A stretch of 64,000 bases of DNA, from the NCBI GenBank assembly GCA_035578905.1, contig JAQJVL010000057.1, positions 2,852,001 through 2,916,000 of the forward strand. The letters run 5' to 3'. Both the position numbers and the translations under genes were made by a program. Positions 24,406-35,240 of this stretch are shown one piece after another (position 1 is the first letter of the stretch; each line of letters opens with the position of its first letter). The notes under the pieces were generated by a model that worked only from the letters and a program-made list of their open reading frames with translations, was not told where the DNA came from and ran no database searches. This stretch comes from Stictocephala bisonia. Its lineage: Eukaryota > Arthropoda > Insecta > Hemiptera > Membracidae.

Positions 24406-24954
24406 AGCAGTATGGCCATGAATATTAGTTTTTGGGGTAGTGGAGCCTATAAACATAGTCTTTTCTAAAATCTGTTGGTACATTAGTAATTAAAAAAAGA
24501 ATATCTTTAATTTTACACCCCACTTGGATGCATTAGTTTAACATTACCCAATTAATAAGGAGTTAAAAATAGAAACAGTGATAGTGAAAAAACAACCTAC
24601 AAAAGTATATAAGTTGGAATACAAACAAATGTTCAAAACAATAATAAAATATGGAATAATTCCACCACATATGAACAAGTAAGTAAACAAAACACACATA
24701 ATCTTCTAAACAATAAATTGTTAAATAATTCCCACACGGGATGTCTAGGTGCCTCTGGGGCAGAAATAAGAATTTTCCCATGGTTGAGACCGGTGCCAAT
24801 CAATTTCTCGTGGTCGAAAACCCCAAGAAAAATTTTTAAATTAAAAATCCTTTGAGCCAAAAAAAATGTTGTCTGGATGTGGCTTGTTTTAGATGGTATA
24901 ATAGTGATAGCATAATGAATAGTAATGTAAACAATAAATTGCAATTGAAAAACC

Positions 24955-25000
24955 ACTGTACGTGTATGGGCGGGTCAATACCACTGTACGTGTAGGTGTG
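24955..25000 (+). repeat. two partial copies of the 36-bp VNTR unit found at 48 kb
   Basis: CCACTGTACGTGTATGGGCG and GGGTCAATACCACTGTACGT match the unit of the array at 48042-48250 almost exactly, although the two sites are 23 kb apart and in different element types. Confidence 0.75.
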
Positions 25001-25242
25001 CAATGTTGTAGGTATTTATATATTAGTACCAGGAAAGCCGATCTCCAATCGGGTTAGTGTCTCATCTGTAAAAATTTGGTTTTGTTATTAGTTGTTTGAT
25101 TTTGTTATAAACACAATAATTATCTCCCATTATGAAAATTATTAAAATATATTTGAAAATTTTTTCTAGAGAATTATTTTATTGATAAATTTTGCCGTTG
25201 GCAATATAAGTATATATTCCACGGTTATTTATTGTACGGTCA

Positions 25243-26172
25243 TCATCGCACGAATAAGATGCCATTGCATACGATGAGTTTAGATTTTTTAATTCTTTGA
25301 TGAAATTCAGGAGATGAAGGATGTCTATGCGAAAAAAGTCTTGCTAATTCATTTGGAAAATCAGCATGTTGAATATCAATTTTACCCTTCAAACAGCAAT
25401 CCCCAAATGAGTTATTATTTCTATTACCTACACGTTCCTCAGGAAAATGTAACGCTCCACAATGCACGCACGCAACATTAAATTCTCCTAAACGGTGACA
25501 AGCAATGTCACTTTGAACAGCTAACTTGTAAGTAGGCTTCAACGAATTCGCTAACAAACGTCTTTGGCAACGAGCATTCCGACGTCGCTGTTCTTCAAGA
25601 CGCTGTTCCCTGCGAACATGGGTTTCAGCAGCTCGAATTTCATTTGCACGCATTCTTAAATTTTCTAATCGCTGACTTCTTTGAACAGGAGTTTCTTCAT
25701 TTCGTTGTTGACTATTTCTCTGACGCATTGCATTTAATCGCTGACTTCTATCTTCAGGAGTTTCCGCATTTCTTTGTTGGCTGTTTCTCTGTCGCATATC
25801 ATCTAATTGCTGACTTCTTTCTTCAGGAGTTTCCGCATTTCTTTGTTGGCTGTTTCTCTGACGCATATCATTCAACCGCTGACTTCGTTCTTCAGGAGTT
25901 TCCGCATTTCTTTGTTGATTAATTCTGTGACGCATTATATCCAATCGTTGACTCCTTTCTTCAGGAGTTTCTTCATTTCTTCGTTGATTTTCTCTTTCGT
26001 GCATATTACTCAACCGCTGACTTCTTTGCACACAAGTTTCTTGAGAGATTCGTTGAGTGACTCTTGAAAGATCATCACTCAAACGTTGTTGACGCTCTTC
26101 TGCTGTTTCATTAAATTTTTTGTTACGTTCCCGATGAATTTTTTTCTTCTGATTCTTGACTCTGTGAATCAT
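25243..26172 (-). pseudogene. Helitron replication protein, N-terminal region, truncated
   Basis: The 309-aa frame begins with a basic stretch, then about six imperfect 23-aa repeats (ETPEERSQRL...MRQRNSQQRN), a charged repeat region common before the Rep domain in insect Helitron proteins. Residues about 225-265 carry a zinc-binding pattern (CHRLGEFNVACVHCGALHFP, then FGDCCLKGKI), followed by FHQRIK, where the family similarity ends. The HUH endonuclease and the PIF1-like helicase are missing, so the copy cannot replicate itself. The 69-bp internal repeat also opens shadow frames on the other strand. Confidence 0.75.
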
Positions 26173-26301
26173 TCAAATCCATAATAACTCCTATCAATCT
26201 ATCTCTGCAAGCAACTTTCGCTTTACGCATTGGTCTAGCAGTAGCAGGAGTATCATTACTTTCTTGATTAAAAATTGTTGTTTGGACGACATTATTAAAT
26301 G

Positions 26302-26529
26302 TTACTTGCTAGAAGTTTGTAAGGTATTTCCAGAATTATTTGTAGAAGTTGTTTGCAAAGTATTAATACAAGTCATAAGATTTGTTTCATTGTTTGAATC
26401 AAGATCTGTATTTTCAATTTCAGCTTCATAGCATGTTTCAGTATCTTGGGATTCATTTAAATTCGGTATTGGTGGCTTATTTTTATTAAAATAAAACTTG
26501 CGTCGTTTTGGAGGACGTCCGCCTGGCAT
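26302..26529 (-). pseudogene. upstream piece of Helitron protein
   Basis: This 75-aa frame starts MPGGRPPKRRKF and is Asn/Thr/Glu-rich. It lies just upstream of the truncated Helitron protein in the same direction. Between the two, a third frame reads RPMRKAKVACRDRLIG, so the reading frame is broken at least twice. That it is one original protein is inferred. Confidence 0.45.
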
Positions 26530-27300
26530 CTAAGAAAAAGTTAAAATACACTGAACTGAAGTTATCAATGAACTGTAAATTTATCTTACTTGCTGTAATC
26601 CAGCTCGAAGGACCATAAATATGCGTTGCGGTGCATTGAAATTATAATAAAAATGAAATAAAGTTCGAGAATAACTGAATTGTGTATATTAGACATAGGT
26701 AAGAAAAATACAATAATATTTGGTTTGTTTACATTTTAACAGATTCAGAAAAACATGTGTTATTTAAAAAAATAAATCAAAATCATAACTCGCATGTTGA
26801 AATAGTAAATAGTAAAAGTGTGTATAGTAAAATATTGTAGTAGGCATGGCTAATATGCCTCCTATATTTTTACTGTGTACTTTTGGAATCGTGAAAACTC
26901 ATAGAAAATGAGTTTTCTCAAAATTGTCACCAAATCCATTGGATTCCTGAGGTAGAAAACCTTTTTATAGACAAAGTACGAAGAAAATCGGTAAAGCCAT
27001 TTTTGAAATAAAATGACTGGAAATAGGTACATATAAAGATACATACAATTCCTTGCTCGTTTTATAGTATAAGATAAAATGAAAAGAGTGCAGGCAAACT
27101 TAGTAAACAAAAACTTGTACAATTTATTACAGTTATTTTTTTACTAAACACTGTTGTTTGTGGAAGTAAGTCATGCCCGTGTAGTAAGAGAGCTCAGTGG
27201 TGAAATCTGCTGCTGGAATCCCTACATGCGCTAAATATGACATGCAGAGCACTTTTGTTCAGCCTAATTATTATAGAATACTGTGTATGAACAGTTTTTC

Positions 27301-28918
27301 AACTATTGTGTTAGTTTCAAAAGTCAATTATAACACTATTTATAAAACGTGACAGGGCAAATGTAAAAATGTTAAACTAACAAGTATCATGCTAAAGATT
27401 AAAAAATAATAATCTTTTTAATTTTGAAACTACAACTCAGGCTGTGCCTTTAGTTGAGCAGTGCAGTTTTAATGAACTTTGTGATGAAATGAGCTTACAC
27501 ACTTGGCACCTAGGTAGTAGTGGTTTGCCAAAAACATTTGTTATACTTGGTTTTCGCAGGTAATTTCACAACCACAACTCAGTAAATATGTAGTTGAACA
27601 GTAAATATGAATATGCTTTGCATCCCCACTAGCCAAAACTTAATACAAACTTCGTTGTTGAAATTATACTCTTCAGTAAAGATTGTTTGTCATGCATCAC
27701 CGCTTGTCCTTTTTAAACTAGTTCAAAGTGCAATATTTATTCAAAAATTGTAGGAGGCTCATAAACTCTTAAATTTTCTGATTCTATAAAAAAACTCATT
27801 TGATTCTAATCACAAAAAAATCTGAACATGGAATTAAATTTAAATTAAATCATTAATAAGTAGTTAATATAATTGTATTTACTTTGCTAACAATGGAAAA
27901 CTCAAGATTTAAATATGTGCTTTTTAATTTTTCTGGATTTGAAACTGAAACTGTTTAATGAATTATGTTGATGAATGCTGTTGGTATTCTAATAATTTTA
28001 AGTTTACATTATTTTGCAAGAAACGTTATTTTATATATTTCTTCTGTTAGATAAATTTACTAATTCCCTACCTCTCCTATTATTAATAAAATGTCTGACA
28101 ATGGAAAAGTGTTTAATGAAATGCGTCTAGAGTCTCATTATATGTCTAAGAGATAGTTTTGATGATATTTTTGATGTCTCTAAAATATAACTAGTTTAGT
28201 TTCCGACGCACAAACATAAATATTCTATGATAAAGAATTCCATGACCAAATAGTCTAAGAATTGCACATGATAATAAACTTTATTTTTACTTGTTCAAAT
28301 ATTAAAAAACAGAGGATAATTTGGTGCTTTCAAGCAGCATAAAATATAAACAACTCTGATACCTTTGAATTTGACATGATATAAAATTCGATTAATTAAG
28401 TTCTTAACCAACCCTCATAATCTGGCAAAGGAAATTGAAGAAAAAAAACCAGTGTTTGCCTTGATCCTAGTGAATAGGTTGTACATAAATATGTTTAAAC
28501 CCTACTGTTGACCAATAAAAATTGTCTATTGATAATAAATGAGTGTCTCTCTTTCTCTCCCTCTACTCACCTGAAGAAAATGCCTGTGGTGTTGAAAATT
28601 TGTGAGATATGTCTACTTTGTGTTTGTGACTACTACTCTGATGTTAGTGAATTTGTCTTTTAAGGTAAGTTTGCTGATGTCCTATCTCTCTAATATACTA
28701 ATATATAAATGAAAATCATCTAATTGATTAATTATGACAAATGCAGTTTTTAAGGAGAGGCTGATCTTTTTAACCTTACTCTACCCATTTCATATAGTAA
28801 GAAGGAGCTCCAGTACAAGTTGAATACTATCAAAGATCAAGTAAGTATATTATATTACTTATAACAACCTCAAGTCACGGCCAGTATTCAACACTGTACT
28901 TTATCTAACTCAAGCTTT
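27301..28918. other. AT-rich intergenic DNA
   Basis: No open frame or bordered repeat was recognised. Confidence 0.5.
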
Positions 28919-29583
28919 CCTTATAGCACTCGGCCACCTACTGTATGGGAGTTCACAAGCGTTGACAAGAATTTATAGACCATTTCAGTATATTTTTCGT
29001 AGGTAAATATAAAAACCCCCATGGGGTCATGATGTTCGCTCTCTTCCATCACCTCCAGAACTACAGTAAATTAACTTAAAATAGAATTTCAAACAGTTTC
29101 TTCATGGAAATTACCGAGCTGATGTGTGATCAGGCCTTATAGCACTCGGCCACCTACTGTCCCAGCGTATGGGAGTTCACAAGCGTTGACAAGAATTTAT
29201 AGACCATTTCAGTATATTTTTCGTAGGTAAATATAAAAACCCCGAGGGGGTCATGCTGTTCACTCTCTTCCATCACCTCCAGAACTACAGTAAATTAACT
29301 TAAAATAGAATTTCAAACAGTTTCTTCATGGAAATTACCGAGCTGATGTGTGATCAGGCTTTATAGCACTCGGCCACCTACTGTCCCAGCGTATGGGAGT
29401 TCACAAGTGTTGACAAGAATTTATAGACCATTTCAGTATATTTTTCGTAGGTAAATATAAAAACCCCGAGGGGGTCATGCTGTTCGCTCTCTTCCATCAC
29501 CTCCAGAACTACAGTATAATTAACTTAAAATAGAATTTCAAACAGTTTCTTCATGGAAATTACCAAGCTGATGTGTGATCAGA
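28919..29583 (+). repeat. three tandem copies of a 224-bp unit
   Basis: Copies start at 28919, 29135 and 29359 with CTTATAGCACTCGGCCACCT and run to AGCTGATGTGTGATCAG. The first copy lacks seven bases (CCCAGCG); otherwise only single-base differences are seen. The unit includes AAAACCCC(G/A)(A/T)GGGGGTCATG, a G/C-rich island in AT-rich DNA. There is no long open frame. Confidence 0.9.
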
Positions 29584-29909
29584 CCAGCATTTATGTTCCC
29601 AGATATCAGGTACAACTCTGAATGTAAAACACAGAAAAATTGACGCATACATGGGTATTATGTCTATACAGGAATTATACCAATGGCACAGTGTTGCTTG
29701 TATTGGTCTCCAGTTAAGAACTCCTCATGTATTATGTTCAAATCTTATAATCTAAATTAATTAGACAGATTAAGAAAAAAAAAAAAAAATAAAAAAAAGG
29801 AACAACTTCAAATAAGGAGAGCCTTATGAAACACAAGAACTTCTATAAGACATTCAAACCCAGTTAAAGTCAAACAATTAATGGTAGTTTGGCCCTTAGC
29901 AATTAAGAA

Positions 29910-30065
29910 CATCTTGCTATCCTAACGGTTAGCACTCCTGACTTCAGTGCAGGAGGTTGTGGGTTCAAATCCCGGGAGGTACAACTACATTTAGCTTGAT
30001 GGGTTTTGGACTGTTGTCTCATAACAAAGTTTTTATAGTCAATAAAAGTGCCACTGGCTATAAAA
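29910..30065 (+). repeat. tRNA-derived SINE, family 1
   Basis: A box-A-like CTAACGGTTAGCACTCC and box B GGGTTCAAATCCC are spaced as in tRNA genes. They are followed by GGAGGTACAACTACATTTAG, TTGATGGGTTTTGGACTG and AATAAAAGTGCCACTGGC. A reverse copy lies at 50565-50712. No acceptor stem can form, so it is not a tRNA gene. Confidence 0.8.
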
Positions 30066-30199
30066 TACATAGAAAAGAAACTGTAGCCAACTTGCTACTT
30101 TGATCAACTTTTAAACTAGCAACTTAGTCCAGAACCAACTAGCAATTCTCCACCAATCAAAATAATCAATACTAGCCCAGATTCTGAAGAACCGGATGA

Positions 30200-31550
30200 A
30201 ATTTAAATAACCAGAAAGTTTAAGATAATCAAATACAGAAAATCACCCAAGTGAAGATGGAATCATTGCAGAATATATAGTCAGCCAGCCCCAATACTGA
30301 AAAAGAAATTGCTCAACTTGTAAAACAAACAAACAAACCCTAATGACTGGAAAAGTGACATTATTAATAAAAAAAGACATAACTGATGTTAACATTAATT
30401 AGAGGAATTTCTCTATTTTCAGTAACATAAATCTCTCACAATGTCTTCTTGATCAAAATACAACACTTGACTCAGTTACAACACAAAATTGGGGAATACA
30501 TAGGCACCAAAAGACTAACAATAAAGGTATTGTTTGAAATCTGTTGACTTAAAACAGCAATTGACTCCACTGATTTTTTCCGAAACTTAAAAGAACAAGG
30601 CCTAAACCTCAAACTTTAATAGCATTGATAGGAGAACTTTCAGACATAAAATCTTCAGTAACATTTAAGGGAGACATTCCTGAACGATGTGAAATAAAAC
30701 TGGAGTTAGACAAGGAGATCATCTTTCCCCATTACTATTTAACTATGTTTCAGAAAAGGAAATTCAGGAATGGCAAAGATAAAGAATATAAAATAGTGGA
30801 TCAACCCATTAAACTATGATTTTAAGTCGGTTGTCTACCTTTTGTCAATGACCTTACAATTTTAATTCAAGACATCTCCACAGCTGAAAAAATGCAATCC
30901 TGGAAAAAATAGCAGAAAAAGTAGGTCTGCTAATTTCATTAAAAAAAACACGCACACACAGAATATATGACTTGTCTAAAGTTAATTCTTGACCACAATA
31001 ACAAAATAACGAGTTCTTCAATTCAAATCTCGGTGAAATTATAAAAGAATGAGTTTGTTGTCAAAACATTACAACAGCCCTTACAGGAACATAAGAGACT
31101 TGTTATAAATATAAAACAAAAACATGATATAAATATGCAAAACTAAAACATTGTTACAGACTAATTTTAAATGACGCTTCTATGGGACTGAGACTTTTAA
31201 GTTTTAGATAGAATAGCTGACATTGAACAAATTCAAAAAGGAGAAAAAAATATTATTTCCATTCAATACTTTCCAACTTACAGACTTAGAAGTAGTAAGA
31301 AAATGGAAGAATACACTGATATACATCCTGATGCAAGAAAACTATATTTCTACAAGTATACCAAGAGAATGGAACCCACTAGATTAATTGTAGATTTTTA
31401 TAAAAATTTAAGTAGAGCAAAATAAAAATAATTGAATGGAATAAAGCAATAAAAGAAGATCTAAGAACAGCAGCTATAAGACAGACTGAACTTTTAAATA
31501 GGAAAAGCAATTCTAGAGGGGAAAAATATTGGAATTTTTTTAACAATAAG
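30200..31550 (+). pseudogene. heavily decayed non-LTR retrotransposon (reverse transcriptase)
   Basis: Short stretches in shifting frames recall a LINE reverse transcriptase: EDGI near 30260, then TDVN-like and RGISLLS-like pieces near 30370-30420. The best piece is 30625-30720 (IGELSDIKSSVTFKGDIPER), followed out of frame by a RQGD.LSPLLFN-like stretch, then scattered C-terminal pieces to about 31550. Many stops and frameshifts break it. A 64-codon open frame at 30625-30819 is only a surviving piece. The clade is uncertain. Confidence 0.6.
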
Positions 31551-31599
31551 GTGAAATTTTAATTAACAATAGAACTGAGCTTGTAATAATCCATATTAG

Positions 31600-31993
31600 T
31601 ACTAGTACTTTAACAGTCTACTGCTATGTGGAAGAAGTGCTAGGCATTCATGTTCGTCTGAGGGCAGAAGCACGTGCCCCAGATTTTATGTTTATGCAAG
31701 ATAGAGATCGACCTCATTCAGCAAAATTGATTCAGCAGTATATAGACAAGCACAATATACAAGTATTAGACTGGCCTGCGTGCTGCCCGGATCTGAATCC
31801 AATTGAGCACATCTGGGATCAGCTGGAACGCAACATACACAACAGGCAGAACCAACCCAGAACTTTGGATCAGCTGAAAATGGCACTAAGCAGAGAATGG
31901 GAGCGATTTCTTCAAGAGAACATCAGGTATGCTCTCTTGAGAGCTCTCAACAGAAGTATGCATCATCGTATGCAAGCGGTTTTTTTCATGTAG
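31600..31993 (+). pseudogene. Tc1-like transposase, C-terminal half (DD34E)
   Basis: The open frame 31628-31993 gives a Tc1/mariner-type catalytic end: FMQDRDRPHSA with the second Asp, then WPACCPDLNPIEHIWDQLER with the Glu. Exactly 34 residues separate the Asp and Glu, the Tc1 spacing. The N-terminal DNA-binding half and the first Asp are missing, and no terminal inverted repeats were found, so it is a dead fragment. It lies directly after the decayed LINE. The ATG is simply the first in the frame. Confidence 0.85.
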
Positions 31994-32030
31994 AACTTTC
32001 AATACAAGTTATTGGGAGTAAAAACGAAAA

Positions 32031-32830
32031 GCAAAATCATTTGTGTTAATTTAATCAATAATTTTATAAGAAGTTTCCAATTTAGATTTAGTATTAGGTT
32101 ATGTATTTAAATAGCCCTACTTAAAAATCTTCAAAAATGAAAAAAATGCAAATTCCTTTTGTTTTTGAATGGCCTTTAAAATGTTCATAAAATGGAAATT
32201 TTGCATTTAATCATACAAAAGATACAATAAGAAAAAAAGTGATTCTTATAAACAGGAAAAATATTTGAAAGAATATTTCCTGTTATTTTAATGGAAACAT
32301 TGTTAAGTTTTTTGCATAGAGAAAATAAGTAAAGGTTTTTTTTTTTTTTTTTTTTTTGTACCAACTAGCATACCAATTATTAAACCTTGAAAATAACATT
32401 TTTGTCCTAATGTAAAAAATTCTACAAAAAAATTATTTGATTTTTTTCAGGAGACTAAGTTTTCTTACCAAATAACCTTCAGACTTAAGTGCACATTATT
32501 TCTGCGTTGTCAGTGGTGTGACCTTTCAAAATATGCTTTTCACTAAATAATATATTATTATTGTTTAGCAATCATTATATGTTATATATTTACACAACAG
32601 TTTTGAAGGTTGGACAAGTCTGAAAATAATTGGCATGCACTGCTAATTTAAAAATATTCTTTTTGGGATCCACGGTACATAAAACAATTTAGGACTGTTA
32701 ACTTGAATACAATCTAAACCTGAAAGAAATTTTTCATTAAGATTGAACTAGTGACAGTAATACACACCTATTCTAAACTAATACTTAATAATCAAATTAC
32801 CATAAAAGGGGAGTGAACAAAATCATAGAT
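32031..32830. other. AT-rich DNA 3' of the stv gene
   Basis: No gene seen. It contains a run of T at about 32336-32356. Confidence 0.5.
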
Positions 32831-32851
32831 AAGTGATACATAAAATACAAC

Positions 32852-32857
32852 TTTATT
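32852..32857 (-). promoter_or_regulatory. stv: candidate poly(A) signal of stv
   Basis: TTTATT on the + strand is AATAAA on the gene strand, about 940 bases after the stop codon. The stretch 32850-33797 would be 3' UTR. Other hexamers (near 33308) are possible. Confidence 0.35.
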
Positions 32858-33797
32858 TGTACATTTAAGTTGTGAGAAAGTGAACTTTTTACAAGTGTCG
32901 TAACAAACTATTTTAGGTGCAGGGATTTATCTTGACATGGATCATATTGCAGATACTTTAAAAACATTTAGCACCTTTAAATTAAAAACAACTAAAATTG
33001 TATTTTATCGCTACAAAAATGGAACAACAATAACTTTAAAAATATGGCAAACATATAAAAAAGGACACTGTTAGTATAAACATTAACGACTTACAATTCG
33101 GTGCACTCTAAGAAGACAAAGAAATAAATTATTTGACTTCATAATATCTGTAACAGTACAATTTTTCCCAACAACTGTAGTATGGCTTCACTTTCAATCA
33201 TATGTAAAAAATCAAACAAGAAGCTATGCTTTGTTACATACTTTAATAAATCGTCAAGATGTTTAGGCATTTATATCTTAAGAAGGCTTTTAAAGCTATA
33301 AAAAACTTTATTTATTTACCAACGATTCTAATCCTCTAATTCTAACGACTGTAGTTAGTATTATTTTTGGAACTAATTACTATACATTAGGGTTGTAACT
33401 ACTGTGGACAGTCAATTCATATAAATTAATAATTATCAATTTCTTTCATTATTATAAAATGATTAAAGTTTAACAGAACAATTTAACAGTGAATTTATAA
33501 AACCCCTGCATATTATAATAAATAAACTAGCAATTACATAATACTTTTTAAAACAAAACTATGACTTCAGTCTTGGAAAGTACAGAACGTAAAATCAGTC
33601 TCTAAGAGTACTCAGAATGACTGTACAAAACTTATGTTTATGAACAAAATTGTACAACGCGTATATAACAAACAACCTCTTTAAATTAAATGTACAAACT
33701 CAAGGCTTTTTGATTATACAAAACAAACACATAAATTTACTTAAAAAACGTAATCAGGAATACTGGTAAAAACAAATAATTATTTCACTTAGGAAGG

Positions 33798-35231
33798 CTA
33801 CGCTGATTTATTCTCCGTCGTTTCATTTGAAGGAGATTCTTTGGTCTTTTCACCGTGAACATGTTGCTCCTCTTCTGCTGTCAGCTGATTAGTGTTGGGC
33901 TGCTGAGATCCTTCCACTGTTTGTGTTCCAATGTCCATTGGTTTTTCTTCAGGGATTTGTTGATTTGAATTCTGTTCTGTTGAGTGTTCCATTGGTTTAC
34001 TATCTCCAGCTGCCTGATCCATTGCAATATCAGCTGATTGTGATTCAGGTTTCTCTTCATTTTCTTTCCCCACAGCTTGTTGAGATACTAATTTTTCATC
34101 AGGATTCTCGGTTGTTGACTCTGATGTGTTCTGCTCCACTTGCATGGCTTCTCCGTTCTTCTCTCCACCTGATACAGGAACTTTGTTTTCCAAAACACTG
34201 ATGCACCTTTGGATACTTTTGATAGTATTTTTCCTAGCTGCCCTTACATCATCTTTTCCTTCAGTCTCTATATCATCTAGTTTAATAAGATTCCTTGTAA
34301 GAAGTTCATCCAGGAGGATGTACTCCTTATCAGACCTGGAATTACCATTAAACTTCTCAACTCTGTCTTTAAGTTCATCAACTTCCTTCTGCACTAGTCC
34401 CACTCTAAAAAGCGGGTCTCTAGGATTAACTGGGGGTTGTTCAGGCTGTTGTGGCTTTTGAGGAGGTGGTGGCTGAGGCTTAGGTTGTGGAGGTGGTTCA
34501 AAATGTTGCTGTGGTGGAGGTTGTGGTTGGAAATGATGTTGTGTAGATGCAAAATGTTGTGGCTGTTGTGGACGAGAGAAGTGTTGAGGTGGGGGAGCAT
34601 GACTCTGTGTAAACTCGGGTTCAACGTTCTTTGGTAATATCGGCTCATCTCGCCCTTCTACAAATATTGGTATATGTCGCACATTTGACTGCTTTGGTTG
34701 TTGTGTTTGTTGTGGCTGTTGAGGTTGAGATTTTGGTGGGGCCATTGGAGGCTTTGTCGAATCCCCTGTTTGTGTATGTGAAGTAGCGTCAGGGTTCACC
34801 GGGTGGATTTCAATTTTTGAAACAAATCGTGGTTTTTCTGCTCCTTGAGTTCTATTATCAGGCGGGGCTGACCAAGAGCGCTGTCCTCTAGATTCCTTTT
34901 CTTCTGTCTCTTGTTGTTGCTTTTGGCCCATATCCGGGACTGTGTTGCGTAGATTCTCTTTTGGACGCCCTCTTGCAGGCTCTGAGTCTTCAGTAGGCTC
35001 GTTTGACTCCTTCTGTGGGCTGTGTTCTCCTTCTGGTTGCTGCTTACTTGCCTCACCAGCGTCGTGTTGTCGTTTACGTCCCCAAGTATTTGTATTACTG
35101 CGGTTATCAGAGCTCCACGCTGGATAACGCAGCTGGTCTGCAAATTCTGGGTGACGATGTGCAAGATCCTCTAAGTGTGTTCGGATGTCAGAATGGCCTC
35201 GCATCAATGGCTCTTCAAATAAGTGGCCAGC
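33798..35231 (-). CDS. stv: Starvin / BAG3-type co-chaperone, last coding exon
   Basis: BAG3-type proteins bind the Hsp70 ATPase domain through the BAG domain, release nucleotide and link Hsp70 to small heat-shock proteins in chaperone-assisted autophagy, notably in muscle. The exon begins after acceptor TTTCTTTGCAG (AG at 35233-35232) in phase 0 with AGHLFEEPLMRGHSD and ends with TAG at 33800-33798, giving 477 residues. In order it encodes a conserved N-terminal part with HPEFADQLRYPAW, a charged region, an IPI motif (NVRHIPIFVEGRDEP, about residues 183-197 of the exon) that in BAG3 proteins docks small heat-shock proteins, a Pro/Gln/His-rich linker (about 200-268), the BAG domain (about 275-350) and an acidic Gln/Glu-rich tail. 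There is no in-frame ATG at the exon start, so upstream exon(s) must lie at higher coordinates; none was recognised. Open frames on the opposite strand are shadows. Confidence 0.88.
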   Translation of the reverse strand, partial: AGHLFEEPLMRGHSDIRTHLEDLAHRHPEFADQLRYPAWSSDNRSNTNTWGRKRQHDAGEASKQQPEGEHSPQKESNEPTEDSEPARGRPKENLRNTVPDMGQKQQQETEEKESRGQRSWSAPPDNRTQGAEKPRFVSKIEIHPVNPDATSHTQTGDSTKPPMAPPKSQPQQPQQTQQPKQSNVRHIPIFVEGRDEPILPKNVEPEFTQSHAPPPQHFSRPQQPQHFASTQHHFQPQPPPQQHFEPPPQPKPQPPPPQKPQQPEQPPVNPRDPLFRVGLVQKEVDELKDRVEKFNGNSRSDKEYILLDELLTRNLIKLDDIETEGKDDVRAARKNTIKSIQRCISVLENKVPVSGGEKNGEAMQVEQNTSESTTENPDEKLVSQQAVGKENEEKPESQSADIAMDQAAGDSKPMEHSTEQNSNQQIPEEKPMDIGTQTVEGSQQPNTNQLTAEEEQHVHGEKTKESPSNETTENKSA

Positions 35232-35240
35232 CTGCAAAGA

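Larger units (their letters stand above)
21288..27073 (-). mobile_element. Helitron-like DNA (at least one element, perhaps two), interrupted by a hAT
   Basis: The block interrupts the dispersed repeat and carries a truncated Helitron protein on the minus strand. At its left border AGTACCAGGA (21289-21298) is followed by the short palindrome CCAAGCTTTGCTCGG (21301-21315). A second copy of the same layout, AGTACCAGGA (25025-25034) then CCGATCTCCAATCGG (25038-25052), lies inside. The other border is near CCTTGCTCGTTTTATAGTAT (27051-27070). A hairpin just inside the terminus is the Helitron/Helentron 3' end design. Exact borders are inferred from comparison with the 8-kb repeat copy. Confidence 0.6.
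20380..27300 (+). repeat. unknown dispersed repeat, copy split by nested insertions
   Basis: Pieces of the same repeat as 8042-8560 lie at about 20380-20474, 21092-21287 and 27073-27300, in order and in the same orientation. The gaps are a Tigger-like MITE (20475-21091) and Helitron-like DNA (about 21288-27072). The uninterrupted copy at 8 kb serves as the empty-site reference. Confidence 0.6.

Noticed and set aside
25644..26067. Plus-strand Phe/Ser-rich frames
   Set aside because: They are antisense shadows of the 69-bp repeats in the Helitron protein fragment.
29910..29985. tRNA gene
   Set aside because: Box A and B are present, but no acceptor stem pairs and the body continues into a SINE shared with two other sites.
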